From the NCBI RefSeq assembly GCF_024586455.1, contig NC_065923.1, positions 39,666,370-39,730,369 of the forward strand: a stretch of 64,000 bases of DNA. The letters run 5' to 3'. Origin of the DNA: Bactrocera neohumeralis. Taxonomy: Eukaryota; Arthropoda; Insecta; Diptera; Tephritidae. Positions 23,124 to 34,383 of this stretch are shown here, in pieces. Numbering within the stretch: the stretch's first letter is position 1; every line of letters starts with the position of its first letter. The position numbers and the translations under genes are program-made. The notes under the pieces were generated by a model that was given only the letters and a program-made list of their open reading frames with translations, searched no databases and had not been told where the DNA came from.

Positions 23124-24465
23124 AGTTCCGTACTACAATCCTATAAAATGTTCGACATCGCACCTGCACCTTCTCTATGTTTCTACATTGTCTGGCTGGT
23201 ACACATTAAAATCGGAATCATTTTGTTTGGATAACGTGTAGTTCGTATTGTACGACTAATTTGGATATTTATAATAGTGAATCACGCAGTAACAATAACA
23301 GTGACTGAGGTAAAAACTTAAAAAAACATCGTATTTGTTTCGTTGGTCATCCCATACATATGCTGGTGATCTAGTAGGGTAAACGGAACATTTGGAAGTC
23401 GGGTTTTGTGTAAACAGCGCATTTTGCGCCGACACAGATTTCTGGAGTGCCATTCGGGCTATAAGTCCAAATTGCAAACGTATATATGTACATATATATC
23501 ACAACAGTCATGTGTTGAACACAATACTCGCGACAAACTGCAAACGACATCTGTCAAATATCAAAATACACACTTTCTTATGGACAGACCTATTTTGACA
23601 GCTGCACGACTATACGATTACACGACTGCAGGCCGACAGTTGTCGTTCTCGCTAACTTCATTATTTTCTTATATTTGCCAACGACAGTAGGACGACAGTA
23701 AAGTTGACAGTAGAGAGACGAAGAAGAGTGGTGATGCCACTAATATGTAAAATGTAAAATTATTCAAAGCTCTAAAAAACCTGACGTTATTTTACAAATA
23801 AAAGCATAAAATAGCCCTGTTACATCATTTGCAATAAAAATTGATAAATTAAAACAAATCAATTTATCTATTTACTTAATTTTTGCATAAAAAAATTCAC
23901 TTTGAACAAAATATTAAAATTTCATTGAAGCGAAAGGAATTAGTATGGCAACAACGAAATTGTGCACATACAAATTGGACTACTGCGTTGTCTTGTGTAC
24001 ATGCCGGCCATTGTTATGTCGCTGCCTTCTTACAAATATTCATGTAGTAGGATGCACAACGCCATTTTCAGTTCACTGTCGTGCTGCTGCGGTCTGTCGC
24101 GAGCATTGTGTTCCACACTTCATACATTTGATTTCTTATTAATTTACTTGCAGTTTTTTTTGTATGTACATATGTATGTATTTCGCTCAGCGTTGGTTAA
24201 CGTACTTATATCCCAGTATTTTTTGTTGTACCGTTTCAACAAACTTACTTCAACATTTCCACATACTTATGTACATACATACATACATATGCATGTATTT
24301 GCAAAAATAATATGTAATACATGCTTAATATGATGACGAAGAAAATATCAAAGTAGCAGTTTTAAGGTTTTTTATTGTTTGGCAAACCGCAGATTTTATA
24401 TGTCTATCAGTGAGCGTTTCGTTGTCAAATATATGTACATATATTTATACATACATATGTACAAA
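23124..24465. other. Intergenic, no gene seen
   Basis: Holds a partial repeat of the inverted-repeat edge (GTGAGTTCCGTACTACAATCC, ~23118) and TACATATG microsatellite runs near 24160-24290 and 24430-24460. The open frames have no recognisable content. Confidence 0.4.
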
Positions 24466-24917
24466 CAAGTTAATGGTTGTCACCAAATAATTAATTACTC
24501 GCTATTTTCAGTTGTAAAGTTGAACTCAAATTTCTTTATTGAATACATTTCTTTTCTACAAAATTTTGCTTATTTACTATAATCTTACATATGTACGAAT
24601 TCTTACTTACTAGTACTTATTTATGCTCTATAATGATAACGTAAGCAATAATTATAGCAAAACAGCAAACCTCAGTTTGGTCGAGAAACGGCCTACATTG
24701 CGGCGGCACGGCTTCCGCTCTGGTTTAGTGCCGACGAAATGTGCTGTTGTTATAAATTTTGGAAATCAACTTTATTGAGCTACAATGATATTGTTTATTT
24801 GCAGAATAATGCTGAATTGAATTTCTGTTTATAGTTGCAACATTCTTGTCAGTATATTTTACTAGCTACGACAACTTTGTTGTTGTATATTTTGTTAGCT
24901 ATGCTAGCTGTGATAAC
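24466..24917 (-). repeat. 3' LTR of the errantivirus
   Basis: About 450 bases matching 31983-32427. In element orientation it begins AGTTATCACAGC after the purine tract AAGAAGCGGGG (complement of 24918-24928) and ends in CAACCATTAA. Confidence 0.85.
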
Positions 24918-25020
24918 TCCCCGCTTCTTAAGCATCAGCGTCTCGCTGATTAAGAATTATTTGCTACTGAAAGCTGTGGGTAATCTATTATTGGTGGAAT
25001 AAGAAATGAATTTCTGTTTT

Positions 25021-26083
25021 TATACTCTCGCAACAAAGTTGCTAAGGAGAGTATTATAGTTTTGTTCACATAACGTTTGTTTGTAAGTCCTAAAACTAAA
25101 AGAGTCAGATATAGGGTTATATATACCAAAGTGATCAGGGTGACGAGTAGAGTTGAAATCCGGATGTCTGTCTGTCCGTCCGTCCGTGCAAGCTGTAACT
25201 TGAGTAAAAATCATGAGATATCATGATGAAACTTGGTACACGTATTTCTTGGCTCCATAAGAAGGCTAAGTTCGAAGATGGGCGAAATCGGCCCACTGCC
25301 ACGCCCACAAAATGGCGAAAATCGAAAATCTATAAAGTGTCATAACTAAGCCATAAATAAAGATATTAAAGTGAAATTTGGCACAAAGGATCGCATTAGG
25401 GAGGGGCATATTTGGACGTAATTTTTTTTGGAAAAGTGAGCGTGGCCCCGCCCCCTACTAAGTTTTTTGTACATATATCGGAAACTACTATAGCTACATA
25501 TGTCAACCAAACTCTACAGAGTCGTTTTCTTCAGGCATTTCCATATACAGTTCAAAAATGGAAGAAATCGAATAATAACCACGCCCACCTCCCATTCAAA
25601 GGTTATGTTGAAAATCACTAAAAGTGCGTTAACCGACTAACAAAAAACGTCATAAACACTAAATTTTACGGAAGAAGTGGCAGAAGGAAGCTGCCCCCAG
25701 GCTTTTTTTAAAAATTGAAAATGGGCGTGGCGCCGCCCACTTATGGACCAAGAACCATATCTCAGGAACTGCTAGACCGATTTCAATGAAATTCGGTATA
25801 TAATAATTTCTTAACACCCTGATGACATGTACGAAATATGGCTGAAATCGGTTCACAACCACGCCTTCTTCCAATATAAAGCTATTTTGAATTCCATCTG
25901 ATGCCTTCTCTGTATAATACGAGTATATACATTAGGAACCAATGATGATAGCGGAATAAAACTTTACAAAAATACGGTATTTGAAAAATATGTAAATGAC
26001 GGATAATGAAATCTCGATTATCACTTATCGTGCGAGAGTATAACATGTTCGGTGACATCCGAACTCAGCCCTTCCTTACTAGT
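25021..26083 (+). mobile_element. Dispersed repeat family 1, copy 3, inside the errantivirus env 3' end
   Basis: Full-length copy (TATACTCTCGCA at the start, TGCGAGAGTATA and hairpin at the end). It sits between the env reading frame and the 3' LTR. The env stop codon TAG is formed by the junction at 26079-26081, so the insertion fixed the end of the env frame. Confidence 0.8.
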
Positions 26084-27445
26084 TTGGTTTGAGTATGATA
26101 TATAAAACTAATGATAGTATTACTGCAACAAGAATTGCTAAGAAGCTTAAGCTAATTGAAATAATGTTTTTTGATGTTATTCGTTCTAGTTCATTTACAT
26201 TATTTAAATGTAGTTTATGTAAATAGTTTAAGTCTAATTTAATTTCATTTTCCGTTAGGTTATTCTGAAGTATTGCGGGTAAGATTGGGTAGGAACTTGT
26301 TTGCCAGTTTGTGTAACTAACGTTATTCAAAGTTATAGTTTCGTTAAAGAAGTTTATGAGAAAAGTACCATTTAGTTTAAAAGATGTATTATTATAAGTA
26401 ATATTTCCAATAAAATTTGAAAGAAATATTGTTCCTTCACTAATTAATTCAATTATAGCTTGGTTTACATATTGGTAATCGCAAAGCGTTTTTTCTTCGC
26501 TAAGGATCTGTGAAATGCAATGGGTTTTGTTTAGTTTTTTAAGTTGGTTTCTCTTGCATATAGTAGTATCATCTACTTCAATGCAATTTCCAAGTATGCC
26601 ATATTTGTCGTTTTGGGATATGAAAAGATTGGTAAATTTTAAATATTCTCGTTTAAGGTGTTTTACAGTCGATCGTATGATAATATTATTGTAAAGGGTA
26701 TCTTCGGTTTTTGGAAGTGAAATTATATATAAAAGAAGTGAGTCTTTAATAATCATAGAAGGTTCTGCATATTTGAGTGCTTGCAGCTCATTTTTAAAAG
26801 GTAATGTCGCAGTTTGAGAGAGAATATTTGCGATATCTTCTTTATTTAGAATTTGTGAATGAACGATACCTTGTTTTGCTAATTGCATTGATATTATATT
26901 TTTTGCAATTTCATCTTTTACGATACCTAACCTATTATACGAGTATAATGTTTGTGCGAATAATTCCTTATTATTCTTACACATTTCATCCACAATACTG
27001 TTATAACTATCTAATATTTTATTATTTGTCTTAATACGGTATTGGTTTATGGTGTACTGTACGTTACTGTTTTCAGTCAGTTCCTGTGTTGTGGAAAGTA
27101 TTTGGTCCCAGTCAGTGGCATCGGGATTTCCTGCTAACCATTTCCAAGCAGATCCTATCCAATTGATTGATTTTGAATAGTTGCATTTTTTGTTCGCAAT
27201 TGGCTTCATAAGCTATCTATCTCGGAAAGTTGATGTTTTAATTGTGGAAATAAAATATTTGTTTTACTAATTTCGTGATATATAGTAAGTTTGAAGTCGT
27301 TGGTAATTTTTTCGTAATCGTCCAAGTCGATAGTGTGGATAATTTTATACGTCCCTTTTGTAATCTTTCCTAGTCCTTGTTTGATTGTCACGAGCGAGCT
27401 GTCATATTCGTAGGTGCCCACTGTTGCAGTTGTCCAGTAAGGTAA
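26079..27445 (-). pseudogene. Errantivirus env (frameshifted, C-terminus cut by a repeat)
   Basis: Two minus-strand frames: 27445-27206 (N-terminal ~75 residues, after a plausible splice acceptor CTCTTTAG near 27450) and 27209-26079 (376 residues). They overlap by four bases and are offset by one frame, so a single-base slip separates them. The long part has several N-linked glycosylation sequons (NIT, NTS, NGT, NET, NVS, NLT) and a long helical ectodomain. A membrane anchor lies close to the C-terminus (IISISLSFLAILVAVILSLV) followed by only a few residues. This matches the fusion-type Env of insect endogenous retroviruses, which in active relatives is a spliced, membrane-exposed glycoprotein. 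The normal cytoplasmic tail is replaced by the stop at the inserted repeat. Confidence 0.8.
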
Positions 27446-27534
27446 GAGTCTAAAGAGTAAATGTCAGTTAGTTCTTTAAATGTGATTTATGAATCTTTCT
27501 GTTATCTTTAGTAGTTATTGTGACGGTATTGTCT

Positions 27535-29890
27535 TTAGCGACAGTTTTCTTCTTTGGGTTTCGTTTTCCCTTTAATTTGTTTGTTCTTTTTAAATATAGT
27601 ATCACCACGTTCGTAATTCCTTATTTTTGACCTATTTTTGTTGTGATAATTTAGTGTACTTTTTTGGTTTCTGGTTATTTCATTTCGAAGGTCAGAATTA
27701 GCTATTTCCTTAAATTTTGTTAAATCTTTGTAGTTGATTCTCTGTGTTCTTCCATAGAAAATATCAGCTGGTTTCCTTTTCGTAACTGAATGTGTCGTGT
27801 TATTATATCTGTCAACTGCAATGTTGACAATTTCTTTAATAGAGTAATCAGGATATTCCACTTGGAGACATCTGATTATTTCAGCACGTTCTATCGCACC
27901 ATTGACTTCGCTTTTCTGAGGTGGTGCTAGATAGATTTCAATTCCTAACCCTTCTAAATAGGGCCATCATTGTCCATGACCAAAGTCTTTGGTACAGTGA
28001 AATAGTGTAGAAGCTTTATCAATTTATCCCTGATATGCAGTACTGATTTATTTTTTATCCTGAAAAATTTTACAAATTTAGTGAATTTGTCAACGTACGA
28101 GATATATTTTTCGCCGGACATTTCTATAATGTTGATATGCAGTATTTCTGTTGGATACGAAGGTATGGGTGTTGACTGTAACTTGAGTTTTTGTGAATGC
28201 CGGTCGTACTTATTACATCCGCAAATTTCACATGATTTAGTCTATTTTTTAATAAGTTTAGTCATTTGTAAAAAAAAGATTTTTTCCAATATCTGGTCTT
28301 TATTTTCTTTACCAGTGCGATGGGCTCTTCTGTGTTCTTGTTCTATTATTTTAAATTTGACATCTTCGTCTGCGATATCGGTAACTACTTTCTGTGTTAT
28401 CCTGATACGAAATTGAGAGAAATTTTCTTGATATATTTGCTGTGGTAATGAAATTAATTTCTCTTGGATTTTAATTCCATTGTTTATGTTTGGGTTTAGA
28501 ACGCTTTTCACATTTAATGAAGTGTCGTCATTTGTTTTTCCTGGTTTGTAAATTTCTTCTATCCTTGCTTTCCACTTTTTTAACTTTGGCATTGTTATTA
28601 CTGTTGCTTAATGCAAACGTCAGTGGCTGGTGATCAGTAAGAATTTTTATTTCTTTAGCTCTATACAGGTAAGTCCTTAATTTGTCGAGGGACCATACTA
28701 TGACGAGCATTTCTTTCTTTATTGTCGAGTAATTCTCTTCGGTTTTATTGAGTGATCTAGAGATGTAAGTTATGGGTCTGTCTTGACCGATTATCCCTTG
28801 GGAAAGGACTGCTCCGATTGCAGTATTGGAAGAATCTGTCGTCAGAATAAAGGGTTTGTTGAAGTCTGGGAATACCAGAATTTCAGAAGATGTAAGCAAA
28901 TATTTTATGTCATTAAATGATTTCAAGCCTTCCTCTGTTAGTGAAATTTGTATCCGTTTGGATTGACTTGCTCTTATTTGAGCATTTTCACCTCTAGTTA
29001 AATTGGTAAGTGGCTTGACAATTTTTGCAAAGTCTTTTATAAATCTCCTATAATACGATGCTAAACCCAGGGAACCTTTTAATTCCTTAAGGTTAGCAGG
29101 TGCGGAAATTTTTTTAATAGCGGATATTTTGTCAGGATCTGTCAAAATACCTTCGCCGGTAATGATATGACCTAGAAAATTTACTTCTGTTCTAAAAAAT
29201 TTGGATTTTTCCAGATTGACTTTTAAATTTGATTTGTACAAAAGCATGAACACATCTTCAATATTTCGTAGGTGTTCCTCTTTAGTTTTTCCCATTATTA
29301 TAATGTCATCGATATAAACGTAGCAGGCTTTTCCTATAAGCGTTTTGAGAACATCATTGATCATTCTCTGAAAAATGGAAGGGGCATTTTTAAGACCGAA
29401 TGGCAACGTAGTAAATTCATATTTACCATTGGCTGTAGAAAAAGCTGTCTTTTCTATGTCCTTTTCCTTCATCCTAATTTGGTGGAATCCGGATGTAAGA
29501 TCGAGTGTAGTAAAATACTTACATTCGCCTAAGCTAGCGAGAGTGTTGTTTATATCAGGTATTGGATAGGAATCAGGTATAGTTATTGCGTTTAGTCGTT
29601 TAAAATCAACAACTACTCAATACCTTTTTTCTCCTAACGGACCTGGTTTTTTTTGGAACAATCCACAATGGGGAGTTATACGGACTCTTTGAAGGCCTTA
29701 TTACACCACTGTTTAGAAGTTCTTTTACTTGTTTTTCTACTTCGCCCGTAGGTTCGTTGGGTAAGGATAAGATTTTGTATATATCGGTTCTTCACTTGTT
29801 GTTCTAATTTCTGCTAATACAGTTGTGTCGATTGTCCCACTGTCAGAGACTGGTCCGAAAAGTTCCGAATATTTATTTATCATTTCCTTA
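27535..29890 (-). pseudogene. Errantivirus pol: RT, RNase H, integrase (inactivated)
   Basis: RT begins near 29650; the palm motif LTSGFHQI is at ~29480 and LPFGLKNAP and YIDDIII follow at 29400-29280. RNase H residues appear in LTTDSSNTAIGAVLSQ, the ENYSTIKKEMLVI glutamate and LTDHQPLTF. A frame slip near 28560 leads into the integrase zinc-binding part (CEICGC near 28220). In the integrase core the first acidic residue is Asn (LHINII, codon at 28131-28133), the second is kept (LVMDNDG), and after a second slip the glutamate is kept (NGAIER). The C-terminal domain runs to 27535. A TGA at 29617-29619 stands before VVVDFKRLN at the start of the RT. Stop, slips and D-to-N change make it inactive. 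Confidence 0.85.
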
Positions 29891-29892
29891 AC

Positions 29893-30207
29893 TTAATGTT
29901 CATAGGGGTTTTTTTGAATATTATTTATTTGTTTAGAGATATTTTGTTTTAGTGGCAGTACCACATCCTTGAGGGTTATTGTGTCATTTTTTCTATTTAT
30001 GATTGCTCCCAATTCTTTGAGGGTATCATCGCCAATGATACCATCAAAAGATTTTAAATTGGGTAATATAAAGAAATCAAAATTATTTGTAATACCTATA
30101 CTTCCGAAGAATGGACATAGTTTATGGGTCATATTTACTTTGTGGCAGAGTGGGCTTAAAAGGACACTCAAGTTTCTTTGAATTTTTTGACATTTTTTCG
30201 GAGACAA
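29893..30207 (-). pseudogene. Errantivirus protease region (partial)
   Basis: The frame holds ITNNFDFFILPNLKSFDGII followed by GDDTLKELGAIIN, the C-terminal half of a retropepsin-like domain (the I-I-G-x-D segment). The N-terminal active-site D-T/S-G part is missing: the sequence is interrupted at about 30210 by a diverged dispersed repeat. Confidence 0.7.
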
Positions 30208-30209
30208 AG

Positions 30210-30650
30210 TTTTTATTCAACCGTATCTACAAGAGAACTTCTTCAGGTATCCCCGTATACAGTTAAAAATAGGAAGAAATCGGATAAGACCAGGCGTCTG
30301 TCATAAAAGGTTATTTCAAAATCGTAAAAGTCTGTTTGGATATTAAATAGTTTTTGGGATTTCCTAGGGATGTTTGAAGAATAATTGGATGGCCTTACTA
30401 TAGGCATATTGTTCGGTCGATTCATATAGTTTATTCTTCGTGATGTGTGGGTGAAATCGGGTCACCACGCCTTCTTCCATAGGGATTGCTGGTTTGAATT
30501 CCATCTGATGTGGTGGTGCTTGATAATATATGCATGTTTTTATTATAGCGGATTAAACTTTTTTTTTCGGCATTTGAAAAATATTTAAATGACCCTTGGT
30601 ACAAATATTGATTTTTGGAATCATTTGATGTTTTTGCATTTGATTAGAGC
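30210..30650 (+). repeat. Diverged internal fragment of dispersed repeat family 1
   Basis: It keeps recognisable modules of the family: GTATACAGTTAAAAATAGGA, GAAATCGGATAA, AAAGGTTATTTCAAAATCG, ACCACGCCTTCTTCCAT, TTTGAATTCCATCTGATG and GGCATTTGAAAAATAT. Both ends are missing. It lies between protease and gag of the errantivirus, and is much older looking than copy 3 in the same element. Confidence 0.65.
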
Positions 30651-30773
30651 TACCTCCAATTTTTGTATATATTGAATAGTTTCTTAAGTTAATGTTTTGA
30701 ATTTCAAGGCAGGAAGCATATGATTCGGGTAGGTTGCTGGGGCGTTGAATGAATATTACTGCATTCTAAACAA

Positions 30774-31355
30774 TTAGCCGTTTAGGCCTCTGATAAATAT
30801 ATCAAGGGCTCGATTCCTATAGGTTTCCAGTAGAACATTATTTGTTTCTCTTGAATAATCATGACTCTTTATTTTGTTTATTATCAGCGATAGTTGGTGA
30901 TTGACTCTTGCGTAGAATTGCTCTAAGGTCTCTCTAAGGTCGCGTTTGTCTGCATAGTGTAGTGACAAACAATTTTTGATTGTTCCCCAATCATAATTGA
31001 ATATGTTATATGAGATTAAGGCGGAATCTGCAGGACCTTTATTTGCTCTATACAGTGGCTTTGTTCTGACTACTTCGTAGTCCTGCAAAACAGATTCGAC
31101 GTTGTGGATCCAGGATATGAATTGGATCGGATCTCCTTCGAATGTTGGGAGGTTCTTCACGCTGTCAGTTAATCTGCTAATTTTTATTAAGTCTGACTCA
31201 GTTAAGTGAATATGGTTATTTGAAATAGAACTTTCGTTATGGGGACTAATTCTACTTTCTAACTGATTTATCCTATTGTTCAATATTTTCGATTTTTCTA
31301 TTTGTGCATTAACAGTACCTGTTAGGTGTGTAATAGCTTCTTGAATTTGCTCCAT
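30774..31355 (-). pseudogene. Errantivirus gag, N-terminal 193 codons
   Basis: Minus-strand frame beginning MEQIQEAITHLTG with an N-terminal coiled region. The capsid-like part includes LPTFEGDPIQFISWI, TIKNCLSLHYADKRDLRETL and YARVNHQL, typical of gag of the 17.6/297 group. It ends at a stop after IRGLNG; the nucleocapsid part is lost where the diverged repeat (30210-30650) begins. Its product would be the capsid precursor. Confidence 0.8.
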
Positions 31356-31982
31356 TACGGTGATTTACAATTTCGACTATTTATTGCTTTAACAATATGA
31401 TACTTTATATATATTTATTGCTATTAACATTTTTTTTAGATTTTTTATATATCGGGTATAAATTTTATTTGCTTATTAAGATTTTTAATATTTTTATATA
31501 TATCGGGTAGTTATATTTTTTATGTAAGCTTAATATTAACTAACAGAAGTATCAGCTTCAACTTTGTCATTCTCTTTGGACGTTCCACTTGGTCCTGTTT
31601 GAAGCGTTAGTCCTCTACTGGGGGTGGATGATGTCACTTTGGGCGTTGATTTGGCGGCTTTTTGTTTTAGTTGCCCACTTTATAAGTATTTTTAATTTGA
31701 TTTGTCAAACACTTAGCTTTATTGTTTAACAAATCTTAAGATATGTCACGACACTTGACGCGCTTTTTTTTTTGCGGCGTTTTTTGTGTACACTTGTAAT
31801 TAAATTTCCGAACAAGGTTCACATACTGTTTTTAATGACTTATGTCAAACTCGTCTGAACTTTCTATAAAAATTAAATTCCGTCGTTTATCCTTCTGGAT
31901 AAATGATATTTGTGCATACAGATTCACTTTAATACTTTTGGTGTAGGCAACTTCAAATTTTTTAAAGTTCTCGGGCGCCAAT
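31356..31982 (-). other. Errantivirus 5' leader and primer-binding site
   Basis: Directly inside the 5' LTR (complement of 31970-31981) is TTGGCGCCCGAG, a tRNA 3'-end complement resembling the lysine-tRNA primer type. The rest of the leader is AT-rich. A minus-strand stretch open from about 31700 to 31545 lacks an ATG and encodes a Lys/Ser/Thr-rich peptide; I do not assign it. Confidence 0.65.
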
Positions 31983-32427
31983 TAATGGTTGCCACCAAAT
32001 GAGTAATTACTCGCTCTTTTGAATTGTAAAGTTGAACTCAAATTTCTTTATTGAATACATTTCTTTTCTACAAAATTTTGCTTATTTACTATAATCTTAC
32101 ATATGTACGAATTCTTACTTACTAGTACTTATTTATGCTCTATAATGATAACGTAAGCAATAATTATAGCAAAACAGCAAACCTCAGTTTGGTCGAGAAA
32201 CGGCCTACATTGCGGCGGCACGGCTTCCGCTCTGGTTTAGTGCCGACGAAATGTGCTGTTGTTGTAAATTTTGGAAATCAACTTTATTGAGCAACAATGA
32301 TATTGTTTATTTGCAGAATAATGCTGAATTGAATTTCTGTTTATAGTTGCAACATTCTTGTCAGTATATTTTACTAGCTACGACAACTTTGTTGTTGTAT
32401 ATTTTGTTAGCTGTGCTAGCTGTGATA
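31983..32427 (-). repeat. 5' LTR of the errantivirus
   Basis: Partner of 24466-24917. Its outer edge at 32427 touches TACATACTTACATAAA, which belongs to the methyltransferase unit, without any target duplication. Confidence 0.85.
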
Positions 32428-32621
32428 ACTTACATACTTACATAAAAAAACAAATAGAAATGCAATAGATGCACACTAGCAAATATATATATACTTATAT
32501 ATATATATATGTATATATGTATATACAAATGCATTTGCTAATAAAATAAACGTGTTCTTTTAGATAAGACCAACGCACTTATTGGTCTGATAATTAATTT
32601 AAATACATAGGTTAAGAATTT

Positions 32622-32632
32622 TATATAAAAGG
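32622..32632 (+). promoter_or_regulatory. TATA box of methyltransferase copy A
   Basis: TATATAAAAGG, kept as TATAAAAGG in copies B (49975-49983, minus) and C (57098-57106). A leader exon (about 32911-32951, ending CAATAG before GTAAGG) lies between it and the start codon. Confidence 0.55.
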
Positions 32633-33042
32633 AGCTGCTCAACAAAAATAAAATTAGATTTGAAATCCAATCTCCTAGAAAACATTCTTAATATTTATAT
32701 ATTTTACTTCCCCCCACCAGTGGTAAGGGGTAAAAGAAAACTTAAAAAGAAAGATTTCGAGTAAAATAGCAGTGCCTATCACTTATTACCCCCCACCCGA
32801 GGTAAGAAATGACAAAAGCTAGGTATACCATTGTATAATAGAACGGCACATAAGAGACATAATGATGTAGCAATTCTCATTAATTTTATCATCCTATTTT
32901 TATTTTTCAGATAGAATAATATTTCGATTGCTCATCAGAATAAAATCAATAGGTAAGGAAAGAGTATTTGTATTTGTGTTTGGTGAAGAGGTTGATTTTT
33001 TCATCGAGCATCTTTATTAATCGTTGATTGAATCATTCAGAG

Positions 33043-34278
33043 ATGAATCAACCGAATGAATATGCTGCAACGAATGCTACCCTGAATCGTAACATATTGG
33101 AATTGATCGGCCAATTTTCGGAGGAGTTCAGGAACATGAATGGTCGAATTATCGATATAGGCTGCGGTCCTGGAAATACCACAAGAGATATACTTGTCCC
33201 ATGTGTCGGCAGGGAGGCTGTTATTGTTGGTAAATATTGTAAATTGGAAAAAATAATGTTTGACAAAGTTTTAGTGGCAAATGATTTCCATCATATATGA
33301 TATCCTTTCATGTTTAAATATTTTGGTGGTGATCATACGAGTATTTTGTCTGTAGGTGCTGATATATCCCCAGAAATGATTGAGTATGCAAAACAGCATT
33401 ATGCAGTTGATGATAAACTATCATTCATTGAGTTAGATATGCAAACGTCTGAGCTACCAAAAAACTTGATCGAACAATTTGATCATGCAGTTTCGTTCTA
33501 TGCTCTCCACTGGTGTAAGAATACACAGAAAGCATTACAGAACATCTACAAACTTCTTCGACCAGGGGGTAAAGCCATTATTTTAACCATTTCCCATAAC
33601 GCGATATACGATATGTATCTGGAACAGGAAAAAGATCCAAGATTTGCACCATACATGCAGGTAATATTCATAAGCATTCGCTTCTTAAATCTTTCTCATT
33701 TTTCAATGGATTTCACATTCAGTAAAAATAAGACTTTCGTGCTTCGGACACGGCCAACTTACCGCAAAATATTCCATGAAAATGTCTTTCTTCTTTTATG
33801 AATTCATTATGAGTTCATTTGAAATTTGAAATTTTTTCAGGGTTCAGAGAAGTGGACACCTCCTCACCAGGGTTGTGCAGATGCTGACGAGGTGATGAAG
33901 AAAGATCTAATTGCAGCCAAATTCAAAGTAGAGTACTGTGTTAATAAATGGAATAAATTCACCTATCCAAGTTTGGACACTCTAGTTGGTAAGATTTTTT
34001 TAAAAGGTCATCATTACGGGACCACGAATAAGAATAAGAAAAATAGATAAATCAGAATATTCGAAATTCAAATATTTTCCATTGTAGATTTGGTGATGTC
34101 TGTTAATCCATGTGTAAATAAAATGCCAAATGATGTCCAGAAAAAATGCAGGGAAGATATGAAGGAACGTCTCAAGACCAAGTGTGTTTCCACCAAAGGA
34201 GGTTCCACTGTAGATTGTCGCTTTTCGGTACTCACAATTGTAATCCAAAAACCCGAGAATTCAGAGGAAATTAATTAA
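33043..34278 (+). CDS. JHAMT-like SAM-dependent methyltransferase, copy A
   Basis: Four coding exons: 33043-33229, 33356-33660, 33841-33988 and 34088-34278, all with GT/AG borders (phases 1, 0, 1), giving 276 residues, the usual size of insect juvenile hormone acid O-methyltransferases. The SAM-binding motif I is IIDIGCGPGNTT (residues ~37-48). An acidic-loop region ADISPEMIEYAKQHY follows the first splice, then FIELDMQTSELP and FDHAVSFYALHWCKN, the JHAMT-type core with its Trp. LLRPGGKAIIL is the post-core strand. The start is the ATG at 33043 (MNQPNEYA). Family members methylate the carboxyl of farnesoic or JH acid with S-adenosylmethionine; the actual substrate here is unknown. AATAAA at 34378 follows. 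Relative to B and C it has NAIYDMYLEQ instead of HMIYDMYPEQ. Confidence 0.8.
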
Positions 34279-34377
34279 CAGACTTGTCTAATTGTTGTCT
34301 AGAAGAGCAAGCTAAATTTCGTGCAAATTAAATTTATTTCATGTAGTTAAATTAGTTTCGAACAGATTGTAGTCTCA

Positions 34378-34383
34378 AATAAA
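34378..34383 (+). terminator. Poly(A) signal of methyltransferase copy A
   Basis: AATAAA 100 bases past the stop, at the same place as in copy C (58776-58781). Confidence 0.55.

Larger units (their letters stand above)
24466..32427 (-). mobile_element. Errantivirus-type LTR retrotransposon (defective provirus)
   Basis: Minus-strand element with LTRs at 24466-24917 (3') and 31983-32427 (5'). A primer-binding site follows the 5' LTR. Next come gag (31355 down), protease, RT-RNase H-integrase and a separate env, and a purine tract (AAGAAGCGGGG) precedes the 3' LTR. The LTRs start AGTTATCACAGC and differ at roughly nine of 450 positions, six of them in the first 50. The gene order and separate env place it with the insect endogenous retroviruses (gypsy/17.6/297 group). 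It is dead: premature stop, frameshifts, an integrase active-site change and two inserted repeats. No target duplication is visible at its ends. Confidence 0.85.

Noticed and set aside
33048..33266. Minus-strand open frame antisense to methyltransferase exon 1 (also at 49398 and 57442)
   Set aside because: Conserved only because the sense exon is conserved; no independent features.
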